Shown in pieces: positions 12,294-20,931 of a stretch of 35,044 nucleotides of DNA. This stretch comes from Burkholderiales bacterium (lineage in GTDB: Bacteria > Pseudomonadota > Gammaproteobacteria > Burkholderiales > Casimicrobiaceae). The DNA is taken from positions 1 through 35,044 of the forward strand of contig JADZDA010000116.1 of assembly GCA_020851255.1 (NCBI GenBank), written 5' to 3'. The notes beneath the pieces were generated by a model. That model was not told where the DNA came from. It made no database searches and saw only the letters and a program-made list of their open reading frames with translations. Both the position numbers and the translations under genes were made by a program. Position 1 is the stretch's first letter, and every line of letters starts with the position of its first letter.

Positions 12294-12737
12294 TCAGCGC
12301 ACGCCGATGCGGTCGACCGTGCCCTTGACCAGCAGGATGTTGCCGTACGGCCGCAGCTCGCCGGTGCGCACGACCGCGTACGCGCGGCCGGCGCGCTCGT
12401 AGAACGCGTAGCGCTCCAGATGCCCGATCTCGACGTCACCCAGGCCGGCGTCGGCGAGCACGGCGGCGAAGTCGGCGACCGGCTCGGGAATCGCCTCCGG
12501 TTCGCCGATCACTTCCATCGTGTGGACCGTTGGCGCGACCGCGGTGTCCAGCGGCATCAGCGCTAGCACCGCGGCCAGCGTTTCGGGCGCACTCGCGCCG
12601 GCGATCGTCACGAGCCGTTGCGCCGTGGACGCCGACGGGAAGTTCGCGTCGACGATCGCGATCGAGTCGCCGTGCCCCATCGACGCGAGCGCGTGGAGGA
12701 GGTCGGGCGTGACGATCGGGGGTATTCCCTTGAGCAT
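12294..12737 (-). CDS. FucU/RbsD-family sugar mutarotase
   Basis: RbsD/FucU proteins speed the interconversion of sugar anomers or ring forms (fucose, ribose and others). The 147-residue protein has the general-base motif MGHGD (His22), and a C-terminal segment YAFYERAGRAYAVVRTGE followed by YGNILLVKG. This is the FucU form rather than the RbsD form. The start ATG has GGAGG with 5-nt spacing, the best ribosome-binding site of the cluster. It follows ppsR by 25 bp and precedes the PfkB kinase by 20 bp, forming a mutarotase-kinase pair. The sugar could be fucose, ribose or another; the sequence does not decide. Confidence 0.88.
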   Translation of the reverse strand: MLKGIPPIVTPDLLHALASMGHGDSIAIVDANFPSASTAQRLVTIAGASAPETLAAVLALMPLDTAVAPTVHTMEVIGEPEAIPEPVADFAAVLADAGLGDVEIGHLERYAFYERAGRAYAVVRTGELRPYGNILLVKGTVDRIGVR

Positions 12738-12762
12738 CGTGTCCTCCGGTTGGCGCCAACCC

Positions 12763-13590
12763 TCAGTAGACGTGGCGCTCGAGCCTGGCGCGGTGCAGGA
12801 TCTGCGTCGCGATCTCCTCGATCGACTTCGACGTCGTGTCGATCATCGGGATGCCTTCGCGGGTCATCATCGCCTCGGCCTCACGCACTTCGGTGCGGCA
12901 ATTCTCGAGCGTCGCGTAGCGGCTGCCCGGGCGGCGCTCCTCGCGGATCTCGCGCAGCCGCTCGGGCTGGATCGTGAGCCCGAAGAGCCGGCCGCGGTGC
13001 GGTTCCACCGACCCGGGCAGGCGGCGGCTGTCGAAATCGTCGGGCGTCAGCGGGAAGTTCGCGGCGCGCACGCCGAACTGCAGCGCGAGGTAGAGCGTGG
13101 TCGGCGTCTTGCCGCAGCGCGATACGCCGACGAGGATCACCTGCGCCTTCGCGAGGTCGCGCGTGGTGGCTCCGTCGTCGTGGGTCTGGGCGAAGTTGAT
13201 CGCCTCCATGCGCACGAAGTACTCGTGGCTGTCGGCGAGCCCGTGCGAGCGGCCGGCGGCGTGCGAGCTCTTGGCGCGCAGCTCCGCTTCCAGCGGTGCG
13301 ATGAAGATCTGGAAGAGGTCGAGTGTCAGCGCGTGCGCGCGCTCGCGGATGGTCGCGCTCGCGGCTTCGTCGACGACCGAGCTGAAGACGATCGGCCGCC
13401 GCGCCTCGGTGGACGCGGTGTCGTTGACCTGGCGGATCGCCTCCTCCACCTTCTCCGGGGAGTCGACGAAAGGCACGGTCACGCGCCGGAACTGGAAGTC
13501 CTCGAACTGCGTGAGCAGGCTGTTGCCCAGCATCTCGGCGGTGATGCCGGTCCGGTCCGAGATGAAGAAGACGGTGCGGCGGTTGGGCAT
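12763..13590 (-). CDS. ppsR: Phosphoenolpyruvate synthase regulatory protein (PpsR/PSRP, DUF299)
   Basis: PpsR is a bifunctional kinase/phosphorylase. It inactivates PEP synthase by ADP-dependent phosphorylation of a Thr next to the catalytic His, and reactivates it by Pi-dependent removal of that phosphate. The 275-residue protein begins PNRRTVFFISDRTGITAEMLG and has the P-loop GVSRCGKT at residues 155-162. LARSHG- and NFPLTPDD-like family segments and the C-terminal region around IPMIDTTSKSIEEIA are also present. Its target, ppsA, lies 1.6 kb away on the other strand. The ATG at 13590 is 20 bp after the PHP gene; an in-frame extension would run into that gene. The start has no good Shine-Dalgarno. 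Confidence 0.95.
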   Translation of the reverse strand: MPNRRTVFFISDRTGITAEMLGNSLLTQFEDFQFRRVTVPFVDSPEKVEEAIRQVNDTASTEARRPIVFSSVVDEAASATIRERAHALTLDLFQIFIAPLEAELRAKSSHAAGRSHGLADSHEYFVRMEAINFAQTHDDGATTRDLAKAQVILVGVSRCGKTPTTLYLALQFGVRAANFPLTPDDFDSRRLPGSVEPHRGRLFGLTIQPERLREIREERRPGSRYATLENCRTEVREAEAMMTREGIPMIDTTSKSIEEIATQILHRARLERHVY

Positions 13591-13610
13591 CGCGCCGGCG
13601 TTCGGGCGTC

Positions 13611-14468
13611 CTACGACCAGCGCGACCAGACCGGCTCGACGCCGGCCGGCAGCGGGGGCAGGTCGCCCAGGTCGAGCCAGCTCTCGCCGGGTCCGTGCCA
13701 GTCGGAGCCGGTGGATGCCGCGAGGCCGTGCAGCCGCGCGAGCGTGGCGAATTCGGCCGACTGCGCCGGCGAGTGCGAAGCCGACAGCACCTCGATCGCA
13801 TCGCCGCCGGCGTCGCGGAAGTCCGCGAGCAGCCGCCGCAGGCCGCGGGCGTCGACCCTGTAGCGTCCCGGATGGGCCAGGACGGCGACGCCGCCGGCAC
13901 CATGGATCCAGGCGATCGCCTGCGCGAGCGTGGCCCATTCGTGTTCGACATAACCGGGCTTGCCGGGGACGAGGTAGCGTTTGAACACGTCCTTGACGTC
14001 GCCGACGTAGCCGGCGTCGACGAGATAGCGCGCGAAATGGGTGCGGGAGACCAGCCGCTCGCTGGTCACGTAGCCGAGCGCGCCTTCGTAGGCCCCGGGA
14101 ATGCCGGCGGCCGCCAGCGAATCGCCGATGCGCCGGGCACGGCTCGACCGGCCGCTGCGAATCGAGTCGATGCCGCCGGCCAGCGCGCTGTCGCCAGGAT
14201 CGAACGCTAACGCGACCACGTGCAGCGTCAGGTCCTCCCAGCTCACCGACAGTTCGCTCCCCGGCACGAGAGCGATCCCGGCATCGCGGGCGGCATCGAT
14301 CGCCTCGGGCAGCCCGGCCAGCTCGTCGTGATCGGTGAGGGCGAGCACGTCGACACCTCTCCGGGCCGCGCGCAGGACGACCTCGGCGGGGGCGCAGAGG
14401 CCGTCCGATCTGGTCGAGTGGCAGTGCAGGTCGTAGCGCAACATGCGAATTCGCGGCGAATCGGTCAT
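13611..14468 (-). CDS. PHP-domain phosphoesterase, TrpH/YciV (RNase AM) family
   Basis: PHP-fold enzymes of this group act on short RNA ends or nucleoside 3',5'-bisphosphates; the E. coli relative YciV is an RNase that trims 5' ends of rRNA. The protein has the PHP metal motifs in order: DLHCHSTRSDG, LTDHDE, GSELS, VLAHPGRY, LSASHSP and GSDWHGP. The metal site therefore looks intact. The start could be ATG 14468 (285 residues) or ATG 14444 (277 residues, beginning MLRYDLHCHS); no Shine-Dalgarno decides. It is first in the minus-strand cluster leading into ppsR and is divergent from the HTH gene. Confidence 0.88.
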   Translation of the reverse strand: MTDSPRIRMLRYDLHCHSTRSDGLCAPAEVVLRAARRGVDVLALTDHDELAGLPEAIDAARDAGIALVPGSELSVSWEDLTLHVVALAFDPGDSALAGGIDSIRSGRSSRARRIGDSLAAAGIPGAYEGALGYVTSERLVSRTHFARYLVDAGYVGDVKDVFKRYLVPGKPGYVEHEWATLAQAIAWIHGAGGVAVLAHPGRYRVDARGLRRLLADFRDAGGDAIEVLSASHSPAQSAEFATLARLHGLAASTGSDWHGPGESWLDLGDLPPLPAGVEPVWSRWS

Positions 14469-14644
14469 TCTATCAGCCCGGTCGACCGCGATCCGCCGGG
14501 GCGTACGGCGAGGGCCGCCGGTCGGCATCACTTGCGCACCGGCCGCATTTCGATCGAGAATATGCCATTGGGATAGCTGTCTGTACGGCATCCCCCTGAT
14601 ACACTTGGGGCCGGACGGATCTTTCCGCCAAGGGCGTCGCTCAC

Positions 14645-15022
14645 GTGAAACTCCTCGACCGAGTCCTCAATCCCCGCGAGATCCGGCGCCGGCTGGGTCT
14701 CAACCAGGAGCAGTTCTGGACCCAGATCGGCGTGACCCAGAGCGGCGGGTCGCGCTACGAGAGCGGTCGCGAGATGCCGCGACCGGTCCGCGAGTTGCTG
14801 CGGCTGGTGCACGTCGAGCAGATCGACCTGTCGAAGGTCAAGCGCGTCGACTTCGAGATCATCAGCTACCTCAAGGAAGCGCATCCGGATCTCTACCGGA
14901 GCCTGCGCCGCGCCGCTCGCAGCCGTCGCAAGAGCACCGGCGAAGACGGCGCGCTGCCGTTCGACCTCGACGACGACGCGGACGAATCCGCTCCGGTCTC
15001 GGCGCCGGGCGATCGCATCTGA
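14645..15022 (+). CDS. Helix-turn-helix protein, XRE-like, conserved in betaproteobacteria
   Basis: A small DNA-binding protein of 125 residues. Residues 11-55 form a Cro/XRE-like helix-turn-helix: REIRRRLGLNQEQFW, then IGVTQSGGSRYESGREMP, then PVRELLRLVHVEQIDL. After a short linker the tail becomes basic (SLRRAARSRRKS) and then very acidic (DLDDDADES), so the C-terminus is probably disordered. The start is a GTG at 14645. TGATACACT at 14597-14605 could serve as an extended -10. The role is unknown. It lies between the PpsR cluster (divergent) and ppsA (176 bp downstream, same strand), so control of PEP metabolism is a possibility, but this is only context. Confidence 0.82.
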   Translation: MKLLDRVLNPREIRRRLGLNQEQFWTQIGVTQSGGSRYESGREMPRPVRELLRLVHVEQIDLSKVKRVDFEIISYLKEAHPDLYRSLRRAARSRRKSTGEDGALPFDLDDDADESAPVSAPGDRI

Positions 15023-15198
15023 ACGTCGTTCGCGCCGGACCCGCGGACCCGATTCGAGTCACCATCCCCGCGCCATCGCGCGTTGCGCGATGCAGCAGCG
15101 GATGCGCCGCGCGGTAGAATCCGGCGCGGTCGCTGCACCCTGCCAGAGGTCATCGGTGTGCGGTCGGACCGCGAATCCGCCCGTGGCAGGAGTCTTCG

Positions 15199-17580
15199 AT
15201 GGTGTCAGGCAAGCGCGTCGTTCCGTTCGACCAGTTGCGGATCACCGACGTCGACGCGGTCGGCGGCAAGAACGCGTCGCTCGGCGAGATGATCGGAGGG
15301 CTCGCGCACGCGGGCATCCGGGTTCCCGGCGGGTTCGCCACGACCGCCGCCGCCTTTCGCGAGTTCCTCGCGCACGAGCGACTCGATGAGCGCATCCGGG
15401 ACCGGCTGGCGTCCCTCGACGTCGACGACACCGCGGCGCTCGCTCGCGCCGGCGCCCAGATCCGGGGCTGGATCGCGCAGGCACCTCTGCCGGCCGCACA
15501 CGACGCCGAGATCCGGGCGGCGTACGCGCGGCTCGACGCGGATTCGCCCGGCGCGTCCTATGCCGTCCGTTCGTCGGCGACTGCGGAGGACCTGCCGGAT
15601 GCCTCGTTCGCCGGGCAGCAGGAAACATTCCTGAATATCAGCGGCTTGGAGAATATTCTTCATGCTGTCAGGGAAGTATTCGCGTCCCTCTACAACGACC
15701 GGGCGATCGCCTACCGGGTCCACAAAGGGTACGACCGGTCCGGGATCGCGCTGTCGGCCGGCGTGCAGCGGATGGTGCGCAGCGACCTGGGGGCGTCCGG
15801 CGTGCTCTTCACGCTGGACACCGAGTCGGGGTTCGACCAGGTCGTCCTGATCACGTCGTCGTACGGACTGGGAGAGACCGTCGTCCAGGGGGCCGTCAAC
15901 CCCGACGAGTTCGTCGTCTGGAAGCCCGCGCTCGCGGCCGGGCGTCCGGCGATCCTGTCGAAGACCCTGGGGGCGAAGGCGCTGAAGATGGTCTTCGCGC
16001 AGGCGCGGTCCGCCGGCCGGTCGACCGCGACGGTTCCGGTCGCCGATGCGGACCGGGCCCGGTTCTCGATCAGCGACGACGAGGTCGCGCAGCTCGCGCG
16101 CTGCGCGGTGGCGATCGAGCAGCACTACGGGCGCCCGATGGACGTCGAGTGGGGACGCGACGGCGTCGATGGCAGGCTCTACGTGCTGCAGGCGAGGCCG
16201 GAGACCGTGCGCTCGCAGGAAGCGGCGGGCGAGTTGCGGCGCTACCGGCTGACATCCACGTCGCCGGTGCTCGCGAGCGGCCGCGCGATCGGCCAGAAGA
16301 TCGGGCAGGGGCCGGTGCGGCTGGTCAAGGCCGCGTCGGAGATGGAACGGGTGCGGCCCGGCGATGTGCTCGTCACGGACATGACCGACCCGGACTGGGA
16401 GCCGGTGATGAAGCGCGCCTCGGCGATCGTCACCAATCGCGGCGGACGCACCTGCCATGCGGCGATCATCGCGCGGGAGCTGGGCATCCCGGCGGTCGTC
16501 GGCTGCGGCGACGCGACCCGCGTGCTCGTGGAAGGGGCGGAGGTCACCGTGTCCTGCGCCGACGGCGATACCGGCCACGTGTACGAGGGCCGCCGCGCCA
16601 TCGAGAGCGTCGAACTCGCGCTCGACCGGATGCCTCCGGCGCCGACGAAGATCATGATGAACGTCGGCAATCCGGAACTCGCCTTCGCCTTCCGCCGCCT
16701 GCCCAACGAGGGCGTGGGCCTCGCGAGGCTCGAGTTCATCATCAATCGCAACGTCGGCATCCACCCGAAGGCGCTGATCGAGTTCGACCGCCAGCCGCCG
16801 GAACTGCGCGCGGCGATCGGCGCGAAGATCGCCGCCTACGGCGATCCGGTCGAGTACTACGTGTCGAAGGTCGCCGAGGGTGTGGCCACGATCGCGGCGG
16901 CGTTCTGGCCCAAGAAGGTGATCGTGCGGCTGTCGGACTTCAAGTCCAACGAATACGCCAACCTGCTCGGCGGCGACCGCTACGAGCCGCACGAGGAGAA
17001 CCCGATGCTCGGGTTCCGGGGCGCGTCCCGCTATCTCGCGCCGTCGTTCTACGATTGCTTCGCGCTCGAGTGCACGGCGCTGAAGCGCGTGCGCGACGAC
17101 ATGGGACTCACCAACGTCGAGGTCATGATCCCGTTCGTCCGGACGCTGGCCGAGGCGGAGGGTGTGATCGCGCTGCTCGCCCGGAACGGCCTGAAGCGCG
17201 GCGACCACGGCCTGCGCGTGATCATGATGTGCGAAGTGCCGTCCAACGCGCTGCTCGCGGACCGTTTCCTCGATCACTTCGACGGATTCTCGATCGGCAG
17301 CAACGACATGACCCAGCTCACGCTCGGCGTCGATCGGGATTCGGGCGGCCCGATCGCCGCGACCTTCGACGAGCGCAACGACGCGGTCAAGGCGATGTTG
17401 TCGATGGCGATCGCCGCGTGCCGCCGGCGCGGCCGCTACGTCGGCATCTGCGGACAGGGTCCGTCCGACCATCCCGACCTCGCCCGCTGGCTGGTCGAGC
17501 AGGGCATCGAGAGCATCTCGCTCAATCCGGACACGGTCGTCGAGACCTGGGTCGATCTCGCGCGCGCGGCGGCGCGCTGA
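15199..17580 (+). CDS. ppsA: Phosphoenolpyruvate synthase (pyruvate, water dikinase)
   Basis: PEP synthase makes PEP, AMP and Pi from pyruvate and ATP in gluconeogenesis. The 793-residue protein has all three domains. The ATP-grasp part (residues 1-350) contains [27 protein letters not shown] and EWGRDG. The swivelling phosphohistidine domain has [14 protein letters not shown], with catalytic His420 and Thr418 as the predicted PpsR phosphorylation site. The C-terminal TIM barrel has [11 protein letters not shown] and [12 protein letters not shown] (Cys751). The ATG is preceded by GGCAGGAG with suitable spacing. A TAGAAT hexamer lies at 15115-15120 but lacks a good -35 at 16-18 bp. The regulator gene ppsR is nearby on the opposite strand. 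Confidence 0.97.
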   Translation: MVSGKRVVPFDQLRITDVDAVGGKNASLGEMIGGLAHAGIRVPGGFATTAAAFREFLAHERLDERIRDRLASLDVDDTAALARAGAQIRGWIAQAPLPAAHDAEIRAAYARLDADSPGASYAVRSSATAEDLPDASFAGQQETFLNISGLENILHAVREVFASLYNDRAIAYRVHKGYDRSGIALSAGVQRMVRSDLGASGVLFTLDTESGFDQVVLITSSYGLGETVVQGAVNPDEFVVWKPALAAGRPAILSKTLGAKALKMVFAQARSAGRSTATVPVADADRARFSISDDEVAQLARCAVAIEQHYGRPMDVEWGRDGVDGRLYVLQARPETVRSQEAAGELRRYRLTSTSPVLASGRAIGQKIGQGPVRLVKAASEMERVRPGDVLVTDMTDPDWEPVMKRASAIVTNRGGRTCHAAIIARELGIPAVVGCGDATRVLVEGAEVTVSCADGDTGHVYEGRRAIESVELALDRMPPAPTKIMMNVGNPELAFAFRRLPNEGVGLARLEFIINRNVGIHPKALIEFDRQPPELRAAIGAKIAAYGDPVEYYVSKVAEGVATIAAAFWPKKVIVRLSDFKSNEYANLLGGDRYEPHEENPMLGFRGASRYLAPSFYDCFALECTALKRVRDDMGLTNVEVMIPFVRTLAEAEGVIALLARNGLKRGDHGLRVIMMCEVPSNALLADRFLDHFDGFSIGSNDMTQLTLGVDRDSGGPIAATFDERNDAVKAMLSMAIAACRRRGRYVGICGQGPSDHPDLARWLVEQGIESISLNPDTVVETWVDLARAAAR

Positions 17581-17650
17581 CTCGGGGGCGGTCCGCCGGC
17601 GGGCGCTCGTCCGTACGGTCGATGGCGGCCGATCGACCCGGCGCGATGCA

Positions 17651-18169
17651 ATGGCGCGGATGCGCCGTGTCGTCTCCCGCCGTTTCGATTTCGCCCGATC
17701 CGTACGCGCGCGCGCGGCGATCGCGGCGCTGCATGTCGCCACGGCCGCTCTGGTCGCGTGCCTGCCGATCGATCCGGCGCAGGCGCTGTTCGGCGCCTGG
17801 CTCGCGCTCGCCTGCGGAGCCCGTGCGGCCCGCGACATCGACGGAACGATCGCCGGGCTGATCGTGCGCAGCGACGGCACGATCGTCGCGCTGGGCACCG
17901 ACGGCCGCGCGCGTCCGGGCCGGCTGGTCGCCGGCTCGGTGGCGCTCGCCGGATACGCCGCCGTGGCCTGGTGCGCCGACGGCGAGCGACGGGCGCGCCT
18001 CATCCGCGTGCCGGCCGATCGACTCGCGCCCGACGCGTTGCGCGAACTTCGCGTGCTGTTGCGCTACGCGACCAGCGGGGAGGAGGCCGGACTTCCCGAC
18101 AGCCACGCTCCGGCGTCGATCAGCGCACCGCTGTCCGCCTTGGCGCGGCCGCGGAGCAGGTGCACGTAG
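17651..18169 (+). CDS. Probable YgfX-like inner-membrane protein
   Basis: A 172-residue protein with a basic N-terminus and two membrane segments (about residues 23-40 and 44-60). A short beta-rich region includes IVRSDGTIVALGTDGRAR and closes with RLAPDALRELRVLLRY. Two membrane segments plus a final Arg/Leu-rich LxxDAxRRLRVxLR-like helix fit the YgfX/CptA family, which in E. coli is encoded beside a flavinylation factor and affects division. Overall similarity is weak and the succinate dehydrogenase assembly partner (YgfY) is not here. ATG 17651 or 17660 may be the start. The last 106 bp overlap the convergent SDR gene, so the final 35 residues (rich in Ala, Pro, Ser) may not be conserved. 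Confidence 0.6.
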   Translation: MARMRRVVSRRFDFARSVRARAAIAALHVATAALVACLPIDPAQALFGAWLALACGARAARDIDGTIAGLIVRSDGTIVALGTDGRARPGRLVAGSVALAGYAAVAWCADGERRARLIRVPADRLAPDALRELRVLLRYATSGEEAGLPDSHAPASISAPLSALARPRSRCT

Positions 18170-18855
18170 AGCGGGGCGAGCGCCTCGGGCGCGGGCAGGC
18201 GCGAACGGTCCTCGCCCGGATGGGTCCGGCCGCGCATCGGCGAGCGGATCGGTCCGGGCACGACGGCGTCCACGCGCAGGTTCGGCCGGTTCTCCCACTC
18301 GTCGGCGAGCTCGCGCGCGAGCGCGGCGACAGCGGCCTTGGTGACGCCGTAGCCGCCCCAGTAGGCCCGCGGCGCGACGCCCCGGTCGTCGAGCGTGAAG
18401 ACCACCGCGGCGTCGGGAGCGCGGGCGAGCAACGGGATCACCGCGCGCGTCATCCCCATCGGCGCGGCGACGTTGACCCGCAGCAGCGCGAGCCAGGCGT
18501 CGAACGACTGGTGCTCCATCGGACCGAGCGAGCCCAGCATCGCCGCGGTGTGGACGAGTCCGTCGAGTCGCTGGAACTGGGATTCGAGCGCGGCCGAGAC
18601 GTTCGCGAAATCGTCGCCTCCCGCCCTGGCGAAGTCGAGCGGCAGGATCACCGGTTCCGGACCGCCGGCCGCGACGATCTGGTCGTAGACGGATTCGATC
18701 CGCGCGAGCGTGCGGCCGTGGAGTACGACCGTCGCACCGCGCGCGGCCAGCGCCTTCGCGACCGCGGATCCCAGCCCCCCGGTCGCGCCGGTGACGACGA
18801 TCACCCGATCCCGCAGGTCGATGGTCGGCGCGATGTCGGGTGGGGGCAGGTTCAC
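18064..18855 (-). CDS. Short-chain dehydrogenase/reductase, YciK-like, lacking the catalytic Ser
   Basis: An NAD(P)-binding Rossmann-fold protein of 263 residues from the GTG at 18855. It has VTGATGGLGSA (TGxxxGxG, residues 22-29), LDGLVHTAAMLG (NNAG-equivalent), RVNVAAP and the YxxxK pair Tyr169/Lys173 in YGVTK. The overall pattern, including WLALLRVNV and SPMRGRTHPGED (YciK has a TAMRASAFPxED-like stretch), matches the YciK subgroup. The position 13 before Tyr, normally the catalytic Ser, is Asp156 in FTLDDRG. The start could be GTG 18897 (14 residues longer) or an ATG at 19005, but the latter would lie against the tRNA-Ala promoter. It is divergent from the tRNA genes. Confidence 0.82.
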   Translation of the reverse strand: MNLPPPDIAPTIDLRDRVIVVTGATGGLGSAVAKALAARGATVVLHGRTLARIESVYDQIVAAGGPEPVILPLDFARAGGDDFANVSAALESQFQRLDGLVHTAAMLGSLGPMEHQSFDAWLALLRVNVAAPMGMTRAVIPLLARAPDAAVVFTLDDRGVAPRAYWGGYGVTKAAVAALARELADEWENRPNLRVDAVVPGPIRSPMRGRTHPGEDRSRLPAPEALAPLYVHLLRGRAKADSGALIDAGAWLSGSPASSPLVA

Positions 18856-18986
18856 GATGGGATGCGGGTGACGGGGAACGGGGCGGGGGAAGTTCACGGT
18901 CGGCGCCCGGTCGCGTTCGGCCCGCGCGCGCCGCGCGGATGATAGCGCGAGACGTCCCGCGGGTGAGCGCGGCGGCGCGCCGCGAA

Positions 18987-19015
18987 TTGCGCAGCGGTAC
19001 GCCATCGCGTATAAT
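18987..19015 (+). promoter_or_regulatory. Sigma70 promoter for tRNA-Ala (and probably tRNA-Glu)
   Basis: TTGCGC (-35) at 18987-18992 and a perfect TATAAT (-10) at 19010-19015, spacer 17 bp. The predicted start is near 19022, about 8 nt before the mature 5' end of tRNA-Ala. This is the strongest -10 box in the window, as expected for stable RNA. Confidence 0.85.
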
Positions 19016-19029
19016 TACGAATTCGCCGT

Positions 19030-19105
<76 letters not shown>

Positions 19106-19219
19106 CCGAACGTTCGAGTCCGTGTCGTCGCAGTACAGCGCAGGACCCGGCGACGCTCGCCGGACGCCGGGAATCCGGCGCGCGGGCATGGACGGCAGAC
19201 GGCAGTACGCACGATCCGG

Positions 19220-19295
19220 GTCCCCATCGTCTAGAGGCCTAGGACATCGCCCTTTCACGGCGGTAACCGGGGTTCGAATCCCCGTGGGGACGCCA
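19220..19295 (+). tRNA. tRNA-Glu (anticodon TTC)
   Basis: A 76-nt cloverleaf with encoded CCA. The acceptor starts GTCCCCA and pairs with TGGGGAC, followed by GCCA. The anticodon loop CTTTCAC gives TTC. The T arm is CGGGG-TTCGAAT-CCCCG. It lies 114 bp after tRNA-Ala on the same strand, with no promoter or terminator seen between them. Confidence 0.97.
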
Positions 19296-19381
19296 GCGCA
19301 CGCGCTGGCCGGCATCGGGTCGGGCGGCGCGGGCGGCGGGTCGGCGCCGCCGCGGATCCTTTCGACGCAGAACCCTACGCC

Positions 19382-20887
19382 ATGTCCGACGCGACGCCGA
19401 CCGCGCGTGACGCCGCCACGGCGTCGTTGGAGCGCGCCTACGACTCGGTACTGTTCGTCGGTCGTCCGTGGCCCAACACCCATCCGGCGCGGATGGCGAC
19501 GATCGCGCGTCTGGTCGGGATCGAGGTCCCGGACCCGCGGCGCGCCCGCGTGCTGGAAGTCGGCTGCGGCGACGGCGGCAATCTCGTGCCGATCGCGGCG
19601 GCCTCTCCCGAAGCGCGCCTGGTCGGCATCGACCTTTCGCAGCGCGCCATCGGCGAGGCCCGGGCGTTCGCCGGGGCGCTGGGGCTCGCCAACGTCCGGT
19701 TCATCCACGGCGACCTGCGCGAACTGCCGACGTCCGGGGACACGTACGATTACATCATCGCCCACGGATTCCACTCGTGGGTGCCGCCGCCGGTGCGCGA
19801 CGCGCTGTTCGAGACGATCCGCGAGACGCTCGCAGACGACGGCATCGCGTTCGTCAGCCACAACACGCTGCCCGGGTGCTCGATCAGGAAGATCGTCTGG
19901 GACGTGCTCCGTTCCCAGACCGACGCCATCGAGTCGCCGCCGGAGAAGTTCGCGAGGGCCCGTGTCGTGGCGGCGCTGATGTCCGAGGCGATGCGCATGC
20001 AGCCGGGCTTGCCCCAGGCGCTCGCCGGCGAGTTCGACGACATCGCGTCGCGTCCCGACTTCATGCTGATGCACGACGATATCGCCCCGATCAACGATCC
20101 GGTCCTGTTGCGCGATTTCGCCGCTCAGGCGGACCGCCATGGCCTGACCTGGCTCGCCGACGCCGACCTGTTCAAGCACATCGCGCCGGCGTTCGGCGAG
20201 CGCGCGAACGCGTGGATCGACACCGTCGGGCGCATCGAACGCGAGCACCTCGTCGATCACATCCGGCTGCGCCGGTTTCGCGAATCGCTGGTCGTCCGCG
20301 CCGGGCGCGGCACGGGCACGCCGGTCGCAGCGGCGCGGCTCGAGCCCATGCATCTGTCGGCGGCCAACAGCCTCGTCGAGCAGCCGGGCGCGGCGCCGCC
20401 GCCCCCGGCGTCCGACCGGTCGCCCGCGGCGAGGCGCCGCCGGCTGCTCGACCGCCTGGTCGCCGCGCACCCCGCGTCGATCCCGGTCCGCGATCTGGTC
20501 GCGTGGATCGCCGGATCGAGCGCGCCGGGCAGCGCACTCGCGCAACCGGAGCAGGCGCTGCACCTGCTCCTCAGGGCCGCGCTCGCCGGCATGGCGCTGC
20601 CGCACGCCGAGCCCGTCCCGGTCGCCACCCGGATCGGCGAGCGGCCGGTCGCTTTCGCCCCGGCGCGCTGGCAGGCCCAGCGGCGCGACTTCGTGGTCAA
20701 TCGCCGCCACGATGCGGTGGCGCTGCACGGGGAGGCGCAGCGCCGCCTGCTGCCGCTGCTCGACGGCACGCGCGACCGGGCCGGGATCGCCGCGCGCGCC
20801 GAGGACTGGACTCCGCCGGGCGAGGCCCGGCATGCGCTCGACGACCACCTCGCCCACTTCCTCAAGCTGGGCGTCATCGATCCCTGA
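19382..20887 (+). CDS. SAM methyltransferase with regulatory domain, PKMT-like (first of a tandem pair)
   Basis: A 501-residue protein. Residues about 20-170 form a class I SAM fold: YDSVLFVGRPWPNTHP leads into VLEVGCGDGGN (motif I, Gly61-Gly65), GIDLSQRAI, FIHGDLREL, YDYIIAHGFHSWVP and FVSHNTLPG. Residues about 215-300 match the methyltransferase regulatory domain (HDDIAPINDP, HGLTWLADADL, HIRLRRFRESL). A third part (310-501) is helical with a terminal winged-helix-like stretch (LLPLLDGTRDRAGI). This order recalls the rickettsial PKMT1/PKMT2 enzymes that methylate lysines of outer-membrane protein OmpB. The substrate here is unknown. The ATG at 19382 is 86 bp after tRNA-Glu. The next gene is a paralogue. 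Confidence 0.85.
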   Translation: MSDATPTARDAATASLERAYDSVLFVGRPWPNTHPARMATIARLVGIEVPDPRRARVLEVGCGDGGNLVPIAAASPEARLVGIDLSQRAIGEARAFAGALGLANVRFIHGDLRELPTSGDTYDYIIAHGFHSWVPPPVRDALFETIRETLADDGIAFVSHNTLPGCSIRKIVWDVLRSQTDAIESPPEKFARARVVAALMSEAMRMQPGLPQALAGEFDDIASRPDFMLMHDDIAPINDPVLLRDFAAQADRHGLTWLADADLFKHIAPAFGERANAWIDTVGRIEREHLVDHIRLRRFRESLVVRAGRGTGTPVAAARLEPMHLSAANSLVEQPGAAPPPPASDRSPAARRRRLLDRLVAAHPASIPVRDLVAWIAGSSAPGSALAQPEQALHLLLRAALAGMALPHAEPVPVATRIGERPVAFAPARWQAQRRDFVVNRRHDAVALHGEAQRRLLPLLDGTRDRAGIAARAEDWTPPGEARHALDDHLAHFLKLGVIDP

Positions 20888-20931
20888 AACTACCGCGCGC
20901 CGGGCCTGCGGGCCGCGCACGAGTCGCCTGG

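Noticed and set aside
15205-18003. 932-codon open frame antisense to ppsA
   Set aside because: No start signal or family motif; its composition (Arg, His, Val, Asp-rich) is typical of frames opposite G+C-rich genes.
19107-19116. CGAACGTTCG palindrome after tRNA-Ala, resembling LexA half-sites
   Set aside because: The half-sites are directly joined without the 4-bp spacer, and no promoter or repair gene lies beside it; probably chance.
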